A program made the position numbers and the translations under genes. A DNA stretch of 64,000 nucleotides. Origin: Halapricum hydrolyticum. GTDB taxonomy: Archaea > Halobacteriota > Halobacteria > Halobacteriales > Haloarculaceae. Positions 8,529 through 17,502 of this stretch are shown here, piece after piece; the stretch's first letter is position 1, and the number at the start of each line of letters is the position of its first letter. The notes beneath the pieces were generated by a model. The model had not been told where the DNA came from, made no database searches, and worked only from the letters and a program-made list of their open reading frames with translations. The DNA is taken from NCBI GenBank assembly GCA_025517565.1, contig JAOPKD010000004.1, forward strand, positions 124,001 through 188,000, read 5' to 3'.

Positions 8529-9017
8529 TCAGCCCCCGGTAGCTGCTGCCGTCGCCACTTGCTGTTCGATCTCGTCGCCGATTTCCTCGATTAGCCTCGG
8601 AACCGCCTCGCTGACAGCTTCGGTCATCCCCTCGCCGTACTCGAAGGGGTCGGCCACCTCGATCGCGTAGATGGTTATCTCGGGCATCGACTCGCCCATC
8701 GCCTCCCCGAGCGTCGTCAGCGTCCCCAGGCCGACGTTGTGGGTCGCGAGTCCGCCGCTCTCTTTGTCGGGTTCGACGGCCTGGGGATCGAAGACGTACC
8801 AGTCGCCCGGGTCGCCGTCCTCGGTCACGATCGAGTCGATGATACAGACCCGATCGTGGCCGCTCAGCTCGTCGATGAGCATCAGCCGACCCGAGTTCAT
8901 CGTTTCGAAGGTAACGCCCGGTCGATCGAGTCGCGACTGGAGGGCGTCGACGACTTCTAGCCCGACGACGTCGTCGCGCTTGATCTCGTTGCCGATACCC
9001 AACACGAGGGTGTCCAT
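8529..9017 (-). CDS. hoxW: Hydrogenase maturation endopeptidase (HoxW-like)
   Basis: A 162-residue peptidase. LVLGIGNEIKRDDVVGLEV, CIIDSIVTEDGDPGDW and LATHNVGLGTL supply the three predicted nickel-ligand positions (acidic, Asp, His). ATG at 9017 starts two bases after the stop of the HoxH-like gene, so it is the last gene of that operon and HoxH is its likely substrate. A longer frame to 9125 would run into hoxH and is rejected. The C-terminal 25 residues are a helical acidic tail. Confidence 0.9.
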   Translation of the reverse strand: MDTLVLGIGNEIKRDDVVGLEVVDALQSRLDRPGVTFETMNSGRLMLIDELSGHDRVCIIDSIVTEDGDPGDWYVFDPQAVEPDKESGGLATHNVGLGTLTTLGEAMGESMPEITIYAIEVADPFEYGEGMTEAVSEAVPRLIEEIGDEIEQQVATAAATGG

Positions 9018-9019
9018 GG

Positions 9020-10438
9020 CTATCGGGAGACCTCGTCGAGCACCTCGCCGTCCTGTTCGACTGTCACTTCCAGAGGCATGTCGCCGATCGCGTGGGTCGA
9101 ACACGACAGACAGGGGTCGTAACACCGGATGACGCTCTCCATCTTGTTGAGCGTCCCCTCGGGGATCTCGGGACCGTCGACGAACTTCTCGGCAGCGGTC
9201 CGGACGCCCTTGTTCATCGCGCCGTTGTTGTGGGTGGTGGCGACGATGAAGTTGGCGTTCGTGACCTTGCCCGTGTCGTCGACGTCGTACTCGTGGATGA
9301 GCGTGCCCCGCGGGGCCTCGATGACGCCGACACCGTTGTTCTTCTCGGGCTTGGTCGGGACGTTCGGAACCCCGTCGTAGACGTCGTCGTCGTCGAGCAA
9401 CTCCCGGATGCGCTCGATACAGTAGAGGATCTCGATGAGCCGTGCCCAGTGGTAGTACGTCGAGCGCTCGTGGACGGGGCCGTCGGCGGCGTCCATGTAG
9501 CGTTCGAACTCCTCCTGGGCTTGCGGCGTCCGGAGCTGATCGACGGCGTTGAGCCGTCCCAGCGGGCCGACGCGGTACTGACCGTCCTCGAAGTCACGCC
9601 CCTTGTAGTAGGGGAACTTGAGGTAGCTCCAGTCCTCGGAGCGCTCGCCGATGATGTCGGCGTAGTCGCCGTCATCGATCTCCTCGAGGAGGTCGCCGTC
9701 CTCGTCGACCAGCCGGATGTCTCCGTCGTAATGTTCGAGGCCACCATCCTCGTCAACCAGACCCATGTAGCCGGTCTCGTAGGTGGCGTAATCCAGCGTG
9801 TCGTCGTCCATCTCCGCGAAGATCTCCTGCAGCAGATCGATCGTCTCGCGGACGTACGTATCCAGGTCCTCGGACTGTTCGAGCAACTGCTGGCCGTCCT
9901 CGCGGTCCAGCGTGTTGGTGACGCCGCCGCCGATCGCGAAGTCCGGATGGACCTTCTTGTCACCGAGCGTCGCGATGACGTCCTGGCCGAAGCTCCGCAG
10001 GTCGATCCCGCGCTCGGCGAGCTGGGGGTTCTCCTCCAGCACGCCTTCGATGTTGCGTTTCTCCGGATCGGCGTCGTAGCCCAATACCAGATCCGGACTG
10101 GACAGATAGAAGAAACTCAACGCGTGGCTCTGCAGGACCTGCCCCATGTGAAGCAGTTCCCGCAGCTTGTATGCGCCCTCGGGAATCTCGACGTCGGCGA
10201 TCTCGTCGACGGCCTTCGCCGCGGCCAGCTGGTGGCTGACCGGACAGATCCCGCAGATCCGGGCCGTGATCTCGGGCATCTCCCAGACGGGACGGCCCTC
10301 GACGAACTCCTCGAACCCGCGGAACTCCGTGACGTGGAACTGCGTATCTTCGACATCGCCGTCGTCGTCCAATTCTATCGTGATCTTGCCGTGTCCTTCG
10401 ACCCGCGTGACCGGATCGATAACTTCCTTCTTGCTCAT
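9020..10438 (-). CDS. hoxH: [NiFe] hydrogenase large subunit (HoxH/HydL-like, group 3)
   Basis: Catalytic subunit, 472 residues. Nickel ligands are complete: RICGICPVSH (C62, C65) and DPCLSCSTH (C443, C446, H449), with 23 residues after H449 for endopeptidase removal. The N-terminus IDPVTRVEGHGKITIELDDDG is typical of group 3 cytosolic large subunits. No signal peptide or membrane segment is present. Insertions rich in Asp (about 215-260) look like halophilic surface adaptation. It follows the small subunit gene by two bases. Confidence 0.95.
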   Translation of the reverse strand: MSKKEVIDPVTRVEGHGKITIELDDDGDVEDTQFHVTEFRGFEEFVEGRPVWEMPEITARICGICPVSHQLAAAKAVDEIADVEIPEGAYKLRELLHMGQVLQSHALSFFYLSSPDLVLGYDADPEKRNIEGVLEENPQLAERGIDLRSFGQDVIATLGDKKVHPDFAIGGGVTNTLDREDGQQLLEQSEDLDTYVRETIDLLQEIFAEMDDDTLDYATYETGYMGLVDEDGGLEHYDGDIRLVDEDGDLLEEIDDGDYADIIGERSEDWSYLKFPYYKGRDFEDGQYRVGPLGRLNAVDQLRTPQAQEEFERYMDAADGPVHERSTYYHWARLIEILYCIERIRELLDDDDVYDGVPNVPTKPEKNNGVGVIEAPRGTLIHEYDVDDTGKVTNANFIVATTHNNGAMNKGVRTAAEKFVDGPEIPEGTLNKMESVIRCYDPCLSCSTHAIGDMPLEVTVEQDGEVLDEVSR

Positions 10439-10440
10439 TG

Positions 10441-11001
10441 TTAGTCGTACTGGAGTTTTTCTTCGACGATTTCAGGCTGCTCGCCGTCGAGCAGCGCTTC
10501 GATACCGTAGGCCATCACCTCTGCGTCCGGGGGACATCCCGGAATGTACACGTCGACGTCGATATAGTCGTCGAGCGGCCGGGCGTCCTCGAGCAGTGCC
10601 GGCACGGGGACGTCTCCGCGCGGGCTCTCGCTTTCCTCGTCGGCCTTGCCCTCGTAGACCTCGTCGATCATTTCGTCGGCGTCCTCGTCGTTTCGCAGGG
10701 ACATGATCCCGCGCAGGGCCGCACAGTCGCCCCACGCGACGACGGTATCGCAGTTCTCTCGCAGTTCCTCGGCGACCTCGACGTTCTCCTCGTTCGTGAC
10801 CACGCCCTCGGCGATGCCGATGTCGGCCTCGGGAACGCCTTTCTCGTCGACGATCATGTGGCTCGCTTTGATCTTGACGTCCTCGAGCAGGTCGACCAGG
10901 TCGTGGTCGATGTTCAGGAACTCCATGTGACAGCCCGAGCAACCGCCGAGACAGACCGTCGCGACGGTCGCCCGCTCGTCAGTCGTTTCTGCCTGGCTCA
11001 T
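10441..11001 (-). CDS. hoxY: [NiFe] hydrogenase small subunit (HoxY/HydS-like)
   Basis: A 186-residue small subunit holding the proximal cluster. The N-terminal VCLGGCSGCHMEFLNID gives C21 and C24; GDCAALRGI and YIPGCPPDAEVM give the other two cluster cysteines. The short length, without a ferredoxin-like C-terminal domain, fits HoxY of group 3d and HydS of bifurcating NiFe enzymes, where one [4Fe-4S] cluster links the active site to the diaphorase part. An acidic insertion at about 120-140 is probably haloadaptive. ATGA overlap couples it to the NuoG-like gene. Confidence 0.93.
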   Translation of the reverse strand: MSQAETTDERATVATVCLGGCSGCHMEFLNIDHDLVDLLEDVKIKASHMIVDEKGVPEADIGIAEGVVTNEENVEVAEELRENCDTVVAWGDCAALRGIMSLRNDEDADEMIDEVYEGKADEESESPRGDVPVPALLEDARPLDDYIDVDVYIPGCPPDAEVMAYGIEALLDGEQPEIVEEKLQYD

Positions 11002-12866
11002 GGTTTCACCTCCTGTGGCTCGACAGCTTCGGAAAGCGCCGACAGCACCTCGCGGTCGGAGTCGACGGCGACGCGCGGTTCGAGCACACGCGCAATCTCG
11101 CGGTCGGCACCGCTGGCGTCGGTGACCGTGCCCGAGCGCTCGAACCAGTCGAGTGCCGGCAGGACGACGTCGGCGGCCTTCGTGAGGATCGACTCGCGAG
11201 TGGCCTGGACGATCACGGTGTCGGCCCCGCGAGCGACATCGAGCATCCGGTCGACGTTCTCCTCGCGGTCGTCGCCGGCGAAGAGGTACGCCACGTCCGC
11301 ACTGCCGTGCAGGTCGTCGGTCCCCACGTCGGTGCCGGTGTTTGCCTGCCTGGGCAGGCTCAGGACCTTGCTGCCGGTCATCCCCGCCAGCGCGTAGGCG
11401 TTGACGATCGTGTCCTCGCTGACGTCGGGGCCGAGCACGACCACGCCGATTCCCGACGTCAGTGCCGGGACGGCGTCCATCAGCGTCTCGGCGTCGACGT
11501 CGGACAGCGCCGAGGCACCCTCCTCGACGACTTCGACGGCGTCTTCGGAGACCCGGTCCAGTCCGGTGCCTGCTTCGATGGAGACGTCAGACTTGCGGCC
11601 GAATCGGTCCTCGTCTTCGTCGACGCTCAGCAGCGTCGCGCCGCCCTTGCTGGCCCGGCGGACGTAGGACGCAGCAACGGGGTGCGTGTCGACGATGTCC
11701 GTATCGAAGACGACGACGCTGTCGGCGTCTAGCAGCGCTCGCGGCCCGCTCGCGCGCAGGCCGCTCGGGCTCTTCTCGAAGTGTTTCGCGACCTGTCGGG
11801 CGATCCGCTTTTCTTCCCTTGCCCGCCCGGCACCGGGAACCTCGACGGCTGCGTCGTAGTCGTCCATTGCCTCGGCGAACGCATCGAGCGTCTCGCTGGG
11901 CAGTCGATCGGACGCGACCGCGTCGACCGTCTCGGCGTCTTCGAGCAGGTCGGCGACCCGGTCAGTGGCCACGTCGACACCGACCGCGCCTTCGCCGCGG
12001 ATCGACGGTTCGTGGATCCGGTCGCGATCGTCGCCGAGCAGGCCGAACCGTCCCATCTCACAGAGCTGGCCGCCGTCCGGACCGTCCTCGACGCCTTCGA
12101 TCTTGACGATCCGGCCGGAGTTGGTGTACACCTCCAGTTCACAGCCCATGCTGCACTCGCTGCAGGTCGTCTGGACGACGTCACAGTCCTCCTCGCGGCC
12201 GCGATATGCGCTGAGGGGGCTGTACAGCGCGCCGGTCGGACAGGACTGCACACAGGCCCCACAGGAGACACACGAGGACTCTCCGAGGGGAACGTCGTCG
12301 TCGGCGACGATGGTGGCGTCCTTGCCGCGGTTACCGAACGAGAGGGTGTCGTTGCCGACGACCTCGTCGCAGGTCCGGATACACCGACCGCAGCTGATAC
12401 AGCGGTCCAGATCCATCGTGATGAACTCGTTGGAGGTGTCCGGATCGATCTCGGGATACTCAAGCGGGAAGCGACTGCTGTCCAGCCCTGCACGGTTGAA
12501 CATGTCCTCGAGTTCGCAGTCGCCTTCCATTTCGCAGTACATACAGTAGTGATTCTCCTCGGAGAACATTAGCTCCAGAATCGTCTGCCGGTGATCCCAG
12601 AGGTCGTCGGTGTCGACTTCGACCTCCATGCCGTCCTGGACGGCGGTCGTACACGCCGTCTCCAGGCGACTGCCGTCGATTTCGACCAGACACATCCGAC
12701 AGGCACCGACGTTGGTCAGGTCGGCGTAGGCACACAGTGTCGGAATGTCGATGTCGGTCCGTTCGGTGGCTTCGAGAATCGTCTCGCCCTGCTTTGCCTG
12801 TACTTCCTGACCGTTGATTTCGAGCGTGACGCCGAGTTCGGCGTCAGCGTCGGTTGCCTTGCTCAT
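10998..12866 (-). CDS. NuoG-like iron-sulfur subunit with molybdopterin-oxidoreductase-like domain (HydA/HoxU-type)
   Basis: A 622-residue electron-transfer subunit. Order: [2Fe-2S] domain (CAYADLTNVGACRMC and later ACTT, about 45-70); a His-Cys cluster motif HYCMYCEMEGDC (about 107-118); two [4Fe-4S] motifs CISCGRCIRTC and CVSCGACVQSCP; then a MopB-type CSECSMGC...C cluster; then about 330 residues resembling the NuoG molybdopterin-like domain without a catalytic cofactor. Classical HoxU is about 240 residues and stops after the ferredoxin part, so this is closer to complex I NuoG and the HydA/BfuA subunits of bifurcating hydrogenases. It should link the NuoF-like flavin subunit to HoxYH. 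Confidence 0.88.
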   Translation of the reverse strand: MSKATDADAELGVTLEINGQEVQAKQGETILEATERTDIDIPTLCAYADLTNVGACRMCLVEIDGSRLETACTTAVQDGMEVEVDTDDLWDHRQTILELMFSEENHYCMYCEMEGDCELEDMFNRAGLDSSRFPLEYPEIDPDTSNEFITMDLDRCISCGRCIRTCDEVVGNDTLSFGNRGKDATIVADDDVPLGESSCVSCGACVQSCPTGALYSPLSAYRGREEDCDVVQTTCSECSMGCELEVYTNSGRIVKIEGVEDGPDGGQLCEMGRFGLLGDDRDRIHEPSIRGEGAVGVDVATDRVADLLEDAETVDAVASDRLPSETLDAFAEAMDDYDAAVEVPGAGRAREEKRIARQVAKHFEKSPSGLRASGPRALLDADSVVVFDTDIVDTHPVAASYVRRASKGGATLLSVDEDEDRFGRKSDVSIEAGTGLDRVSEDAVEVVEEGASALSDVDAETLMDAVPALTSGIGVVVLGPDVSEDTIVNAYALAGMTGSKVLSLPRQANTGTDVGTDDLHGSADVAYLFAGDDREENVDRMLDVARGADTVIVQATRESILTKAADVVLPALDWFERSGTVTDASGADREIARVLEPRVAVDSDREVLSALSEAVEPQEVKP

Positions 12867-14782
12867 GCTTCACCTCCGCGAACCTCGATGATATCAAGCG
12901 GACAGGCCTCGACACACTGCCCACAGCCGATACACGCCTCGGGATCGATCTCGTGGACCTCGCCCTGCTCGCCGCTGATCGCGTCGACCGGGCACGCCTT
13001 GGCACACTGATGGCAGCCGACACACTCGTCGTGGAGGATTTTGTACGTGTTCGCGTGTGCGCCACCGCCGAGTTCGCAGTCGCCGGCGGGACACTCTTCG
13101 TCTTCGATGTGTGCCCAGTACTCCTGTTCGAAGTAATCGAGCGTGCTCATCACGGGGTTGGGCGCGGTCTGCCCGAGCCCACACAGTGAGGCTTCGCCCA
13201 TCGTGTCACCGAGCGACCGCAGCTCTTCGATGTCTTCGGCCTCGCCCTCGCCGTTGGTGATCCGTTCGAGGATCTGCAGCGTCTTTTTCGTGCCGTAGCG
13301 ACAGGGCGGACACTTCCCACAGGACTCGTCGACACAGAAGTCCAGGAAAAAGCGCGACTGATCGACCATGCAGGTCGACTCGTCGATGACGATCATTCCG
13401 CCCGACCCCATCATCGAGCCCAGTTCCGAGAGGGTGTCGTAGTCGATGGGCGTGTCGCCGTACTCTTCGGGGATGACCCCACCGGAGGGACCGCCCGTCT
13501 GGACGGCTTTGAAGTCGCCGCCGGTCGTCCCTCCGCCGATGTCGAAGACGACGGTTTCGAGCTCTGTTCCGAGCGGCACCTCGACGAGCCCGGTGTTGCG
13601 AACGTCGCCGGTGACCGAGAAGACCTTGGTGCCACCGGACTGGTCGGTGCCGATGTCGGCGAACCAGTCGGCGCCCTCCAGGACGATCTGGGGAACGTTC
13701 GCCCACGTCTCGACGTTGTTGATGTTGGTGGGCTTGCCCCACAGGCCGGACTGGGGCGGGAACGGCGGGCGCGGACGCGGCATGCCGCGCTCGGACTCGA
13801 TGGAAGCCATCAGCGCCGTCTCCTCACCACAGACGAACGCGCCGGCACCCTTCTTGATCTCCAGGTCGAACCCGTAGCCCGAGCCGAGGATGTCGTCCCC
13901 GAGCAGGCCGACCGATCGAAGCGTCTCGATGGCGTTCTGCAGGTGGTCGATCGCCAGCGGGTACTCCGCCCGGACGTACATGTAGCCGTGGGTCGCGCCG
14001 GTCGCGTACCCCGCGATGATCATTCCCTCGATGACGCTGTACGGATCGGACTCCAGCAGCGTCCGGTCCATGTATGCGCCGGGGTCGCCCTCGTCGGCGT
14101 TGCAGATCAGATACTTCTCGTCGGCCTCGTTGCCGGCGAGGAACTCCCACTTCTGACCGGTCGGGAACCCACCGCCACCACGACCGCGGAGGTTCGAGTC
14201 TTTGACTTCGTCGATGACTTCCTCGGGCGTGTACGAAGAGAGAACTTCCTCGAGCGCGAAAAAGCCGTCACGGGCAACGTACTCCCCGAGGTCTTCGGGA
14301 TCGATCAGCCCGCTGTTGCCCAGCACGACCCGTTCCTGCGGCGCGTAGAACGGCACCTCGTCGAACAGCGGCACGTCGTAATCGTGGCTGCGCGCCTCGT
14401 GGTGGAGTCGCCCGGCCAGGACGCCACCCTCGGGCAGATCGCCCCGGGTGATCGCGTCGGCCAGCCGCTCGGCGGTGTCTTCGGTCACCTCTTCGTAGAT
14501 GATCGACTGGCCGTTCGGTTCGACGACCTCGACAAGCGGCTCGCGGTCACAGAACCCGAGACAGCCGGTCTGGCCGACGATCGCGTTCTCGGCGCCGTCC
14601 AGCTCGTCGCTGAGAACGTCGTAGACGTCGTCGGCTCCGGCCGCGCGCCCACAGGAAGACATCCCGACCAGTACTTTCGTCTTGCCGGGATACAGCGAGT
14701 CGAGGCCGTCCCGTTTGAGCGCCTCCAGGTCTTCGATCGAGGTGATCTCTTCGAGACTGTCTGACTGGAGTAGGGTGCTCAT
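12863..14782 (-). CDS. hoxF: NuoF-like flavoprotein subunit with C-terminal 2x[4Fe-4S] domain (HydB/BfuB-type)
   Basis: A 639-residue diaphorase subunit. Order: thioredoxin-like [2Fe-2S] domain (about 30-125, GCLGFCDREPLVEV); FMN/NAD(H) domain with GRGGGGFPTGQKWEF and NADEGDPGAYMDR; SLBB; an N3-type cluster ESCGKCPPCRYGTKKTL...CGLGQ; and a C-terminal ferredoxin with CVGCHQCAKACPV and CIGCGQCVEACPL. The C-terminal ferredoxin domain is absent from classical HoxF and complex I NuoF. It is present in HydB/HndC-type subunits of electron-bifurcating hydrogenases. The expected role is NAD(P)H oxidation or reduction at FMN, possibly coupled to ferredoxin. ATGA overlaps on both sides. Confidence 0.9.
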   Translation of the reverse strand: MSTLLQSDSLEEITSIEDLEALKRDGLDSLYPGKTKVLVGMSSCGRAAGADDVYDVLSDELDGAENAIVGQTGCLGFCDREPLVEVVEPNGQSIIYEEVTEDTAERLADAITRGDLPEGGVLAGRLHHEARSHDYDVPLFDEVPFYAPQERVVLGNSGLIDPEDLGEYVARDGFFALEEVLSSYTPEEVIDEVKDSNLRGRGGGGFPTGQKWEFLAGNEADEKYLICNADEGDPGAYMDRTLLESDPYSVIEGMIIAGYATGATHGYMYVRAEYPLAIDHLQNAIETLRSVGLLGDDILGSGYGFDLEIKKGAGAFVCGEETALMASIESERGMPRPRPPFPPQSGLWGKPTNINNVETWANVPQIVLEGADWFADIGTDQSGGTKVFSVTGDVRNTGLVEVPLGTELETVVFDIGGGTTGGDFKAVQTGGPSGGVIPEEYGDTPIDYDTLSELGSMMGSGGMIVIDESTCMVDQSRFFLDFCVDESCGKCPPCRYGTKKTLQILERITNGEGEAEDIEELRSLGDTMGEASLCGLGQTAPNPVMSTLDYFEQEYWAHIEDEECPAGDCELGGGAHANTYKILHDECVGCHQCAKACPVDAISGEQGEVHEIDPEACIGCGQCVEACPLDIIEVRGGEA

Positions 14783-15354
14783 GCGTCATCACCCCGGTAT
14801 TCCTCGATGACGTCGGGGACTTTCTCCTCGGTGACGTTGCCGTGGACGTTGTCGCCGACCATCACTGCCGGTGCGAGGCTGCAGGCCCCGATACACCGGA
14901 CGTGACTGACAGTAAACTGCCCGTCGTCAGTGACTTCTTCGAGTTCGACGTCGAGTTCGTCACAGAACTCTTCGGAGATCTCGTCTGCGCCCTTGACGTG
15001 ACAGGCCGTTCCCGTACAGACCTTGATCGTGTGTTCACCACGCGGTTCCAGATAGAACTGCGAGTAGAACGACGCAGTCCCGTAGACGTGTGCCATAGAA
15101 GTGCCAGCTTTGTCTGCGATGAGCTGCATCGAGAATCGCGGTAGGTATCCGTACTCGCCTTGCACCTCCTGGAGAGCCGGGATCACTCCCTCCTTATCGT
15201 CCGGAAACGGTTCGATAAGCGATCGTACAGTGTCTACTTCTTCGTCGCAGACGTCTTCGACGTCCGCGTCGGCCGGGATGATCTCCGCGTCGTCGCCGCC
15301 CACGTCGGCGTCCGACTCGTGGATCGATTGCCGAATCGAATCTAACGATGCCAT
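14779..15354 (-). CDS. hoxE: NuoE/HoxE-like [2Fe-2S] subunit
   Basis: A 191-residue protein. An acidic N-terminal extension of about 40 residues is followed by the NuoE helical bundle (IPALQEVQGEYGYLPRFSMQ) and a thioredoxin-like domain with the [2Fe-2S] ligands CTGTAC and CIGACSLAP. GTASFYSQF is the conserved family stretch. It is the first gene of the operon; GGGAGACGTAGG precedes the ATG at 15354. It would form the electron-transfer unit with the NuoF-like protein. Confidence 0.93.
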   Translation of the reverse strand: MASLDSIRQSIHESDADVGGDDAEIIPADADVEDVCDEEVDTVRSLIEPFPDDKEGVIPALQEVQGEYGYLPRFSMQLIADKAGTSMAHVYGTASFYSQFYLEPRGEHTIKVCTGTACHVKGADEISEEFCDELDVELEEVTDDGQFTVSHVRCIGACSLAPAVMVGDNVHGNVTEEKVPDVIEEYRGDDA

Positions 15355-15623
15355 CCTACGTCTCCCTAAGTCTTACTCCTAAAGCAATCCTGGCCGGATT
15401 CTCACCGCCTGAAAACATATCTGTTAGAATATGAAGGACTGATACGAGCCTACATGAAAAAACAGGCAAAAAACTCCGGTAAAATCTGACGATACCGAAC
15501 ATGAACGTCGTTAATTTTGCCTTCGATAGGGTTTTCAAGAAGTGAGAACAGCCGCCGCTGTTAGGCTTTTTGGCTGTGACTGTCCGTGCAGTGGCCGACA
15601 GCAGCGTCGGCCGGGTGGATGGC
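15355..15623. promoter_or_regulatory. Shared divergent promoter region of two hydrogenase operons
   Basis: This 269-base spacer separates the hoxE start (minus strand) from hydB (plus strand). It is markedly AT-richer than the surroundings between about 15405 and 15540, with TATA-like tracts on both strands (for example GTTAATTTTG near 15510 reading plus, and CATATTCTAAC near 15420 reading minus). Both operons presumably start here, so they can be co-regulated. No operator could be defined by eye. Confidence 0.55.
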
Positions 15624-16661
15624 ATGAAGACACTGGCAAAATCAGAGTTCGAGACGCTGATCGACGGGTTGATCGACGACGACCCACGATCCGTCGTCGG
15701 CCCACAACGGCGGAGCGGGCAGTACGTCTTCGAGGAGCTCGACTCGGCTGCGGATCTGGCGCTGGAGTACGACCTGACGGCGCTCTCACCGAAGAAGTAC
15801 CTGCTGCCGCAGTACGAACAGTTGCTGACCTACGAGCGAACCGACGGAGAGTACGAGATGCATGCCGGGACAGACACGGAGGGAGTGATCATCGTGGGCG
15901 TTCACCCCTACGACCTGGCCGCGATCGAGCATCTCGATAAGGTCCACATCGACACGATGGGCGACGAGCCGTATCGCAAGCGCCGCGAGGACTCGCTTTT
16001 GATCGGGCTGACGATGCAGTCGGTCGCACCCGAGAGTTTCGCCGCGAGTATGGGTGCGGCGACGACGGATTCGGGCTATGACCTCCTCGTGACGGACATC
16101 GGGGATCGGTTCGTCGTCGACATCGGGTCGTTCGAGGGCAACGAGTTGCTCGCGGACCTCGACACGCACAGCGCGAGTCATTCCGAAGTCCAGGAGGTTC
16201 GACGGATCGAGGACGATCTCCGGGGGCGGTTCGAGCGGGAGTTGCAGTTTCCGCCGGAGGAGCTCCCGACGTTGCTCGCAGAGCACTACGACGACATGGA
16301 GTTCTGGGAGTCCTACGCCGAGCAGTGTCTCTCCTGTGGGAGCTGTAACATGGTCTGTCCGACCTGTTACTGTTTCCAGGTAGAGACCGTCCGGGATCTG
16401 GGCGGGGACAGCGGCTACCAGCAGCGCAGTTGGGACGGCTGTCTCTTAGAGGAGTTCGCCTCGGTCGCACAGGGGGAGAACTTCCGCGAAGAGGTCGCAC
16501 AGCGACACCGCCACCGGTTCATGCGCAAGGGACTGTACGTCTACGAGCGCTACGGCGACGTTTCCTGTGTCGGCTGCGGGCGGTGTACGCGCCACTGCGT
16601 CGCCGACGTCGCCGATCCGACCGATGTCTACAACGACCTCTGGGAGGCCACCAATGCTTGA
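15624..16661 (+). CDS. hydB: Sulfhydrogenase beta subunit HydB-like (4Fe-4S dicluster)
   Basis: A 345-residue soluble electron-transfer subunit of group 3b NAD(P)-linked hydrogenase. The C-terminal third has two cluster motifs: CLSCGSCNMVCPTCYC (about 233-248) and CVGCGRCTRHC (about 316-326). The N-terminal part matches the HydB/AsrA-type domain (VGVHPYDLAAIEHLDKV). ATG at 15624 is chosen over an upstream TTG frame because it follows a GGTGG ribosome-like site and removes a non-family extension. It overlaps hydG by eight bases. In characterised archaeal enzymes this subunit links the flavin subunit to the small subunit and may reduce sulfur. Confidence 0.88.
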   Translation: MKTLAKSEFETLIDGLIDDDPRSVVGPQRRSGQYVFEELDSAADLALEYDLTALSPKKYLLPQYEQLLTYERTDGEYEMHAGTDTEGVIIVGVHPYDLAAIEHLDKVHIDTMGDEPYRKRREDSLLIGLTMQSVAPESFAASMGAATTDSGYDLLVTDIGDRFVVDIGSFEGNELLADLDTHSASHSEVQEVRRIEDDLRGRFERELQFPPEELPTLLAEHYDDMEFWESYAEQCLSCGSCNMVCPTCYCFQVETVRDLGGDSGYQQRSWDGCLLEEFASVAQGENFREEVAQRHRHRFMRKGLYVYERYGDVSCVGCGRCTRHCVADVADPTDVYNDLWEATNA

Positions 16662-17502
16662 AACTACCGAGACCGTCCGCAGCGAGTACGAACCCGTCCA
16701 GGGACGCATCGCCTGGATCGAGCAGTTCACCGACCAGGACAAGCTGTACGTGATCAGCTTACCCGACGACGTCGAACTCGACCACGATCCCGGCCAGTTC
16801 GTCGAACTGTTCGTCCCCGGCGTCGGCGAAGCGCCGTTCTCCATCTCGTCGTCGCCGACGAAGGACGGCCCCCTCGAGCTGTGTATCAGGGCGGTCGGCA
16901 ACGTCACCCGTGCGCTCGACAGCATGGAGGGCGGGGACCCGCTCGGGATCCGCGGGCCGTACGGCACGGGCTTCGATCCCGAGGCGCTCGCGGGCGATGA
17001 CCTGTTGTTTGTTGCCGGCGGGATCGGGCTGGCTCCGCTCCGGTCGATGATCAACTACGCGCTGGACAGAAGCGGGGAGTTCGGCGACCTCACGACGCTG
17101 TACGGCTGCAAGGAGCCGGCCGAACAGCTGTTCCCGGAGGAACTGCAGCGGTGGGATGACTCCGAAGAGATGGCCTTCTACGAGACGGTCGATCAGTGCC
17201 CCGAGGACCAGACCTGGGAAGGCCGGGAGGGCGTCATCACCGAGCTCATCCCCGAGGCGGAGTTCGACCCCGAGACCACGACCGCGCTGGTGTGTGGTCC
17301 GCCGGTGATGTACCGGTTCGTCATCGAGTCCCTGCAGGAACAGGGGCTTGCCGACGATCACATCTACCTCTCGCTGGAGCGCAACATGCACTGCGGTCGC
17401 GGGCTCTGTGGGCACTGCCAGATCAACGAACTGTACGTCTGCGTGGACGGTCCGGTGTTCAACTATCCGGAGGTTCGGGACAAATCGGAGGCGGAGGTAT
17501 GA
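16654..17502 (+). CDS. hydG: Sulfhydrogenase gamma subunit HydG-like (FAD/NAD(P)-binding)
   Basis: A 282-residue ferredoxin-reductase-type flavoprotein. FAD domain: APFSISSSPT (about 69-78); NAD(P) domain: VAGGIGLAPLRSMI (about 123-136) and ALVCGPPVMY. The C-terminal CGRGLCGHCQINELYVC supplies a [2Fe-2S] site, as in dihydroorotate dehydrogenase electron-transfer subunits and HydG. It would exchange electrons between NAD(P)H and the hydrogenase. ATG at 16654 overlaps hydB by eight bases; the stop overlaps hydD as ATGA. Confidence 0.9.
   Translation: MLETTETVRSEYEPVQGRIAWIEQFTDQDKLYVISLPDDVELDHDPGQFVELFVPGVGEAPFSISSSPTKDGPLELCIRAVGNVTRALDSMEGGDPLGIRGPYGTGFDPEALAGDDLLFVAGGIGLAPLRSMINYALDRSGEFGDLTTLYGCKEPAEQLFPEELQRWDDSEEMAFYETVDQCPEDQTWEGREGVITELIPEAEFDPETTTALVCGPPVMYRFVIESLQEQGLADDHIYLSLERNMHCGRGLCGHCQINELYVCVDGPVFNYPEVRDKSEAEV

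Noticed and set aside
9092..10444. 450-codon open frame on the plus strand
   Set aside because: It is antisense to hoxH, which has full family motifs. Long shadow frames are normal in this GC-rich, Asp/Glu-rich coding DNA.
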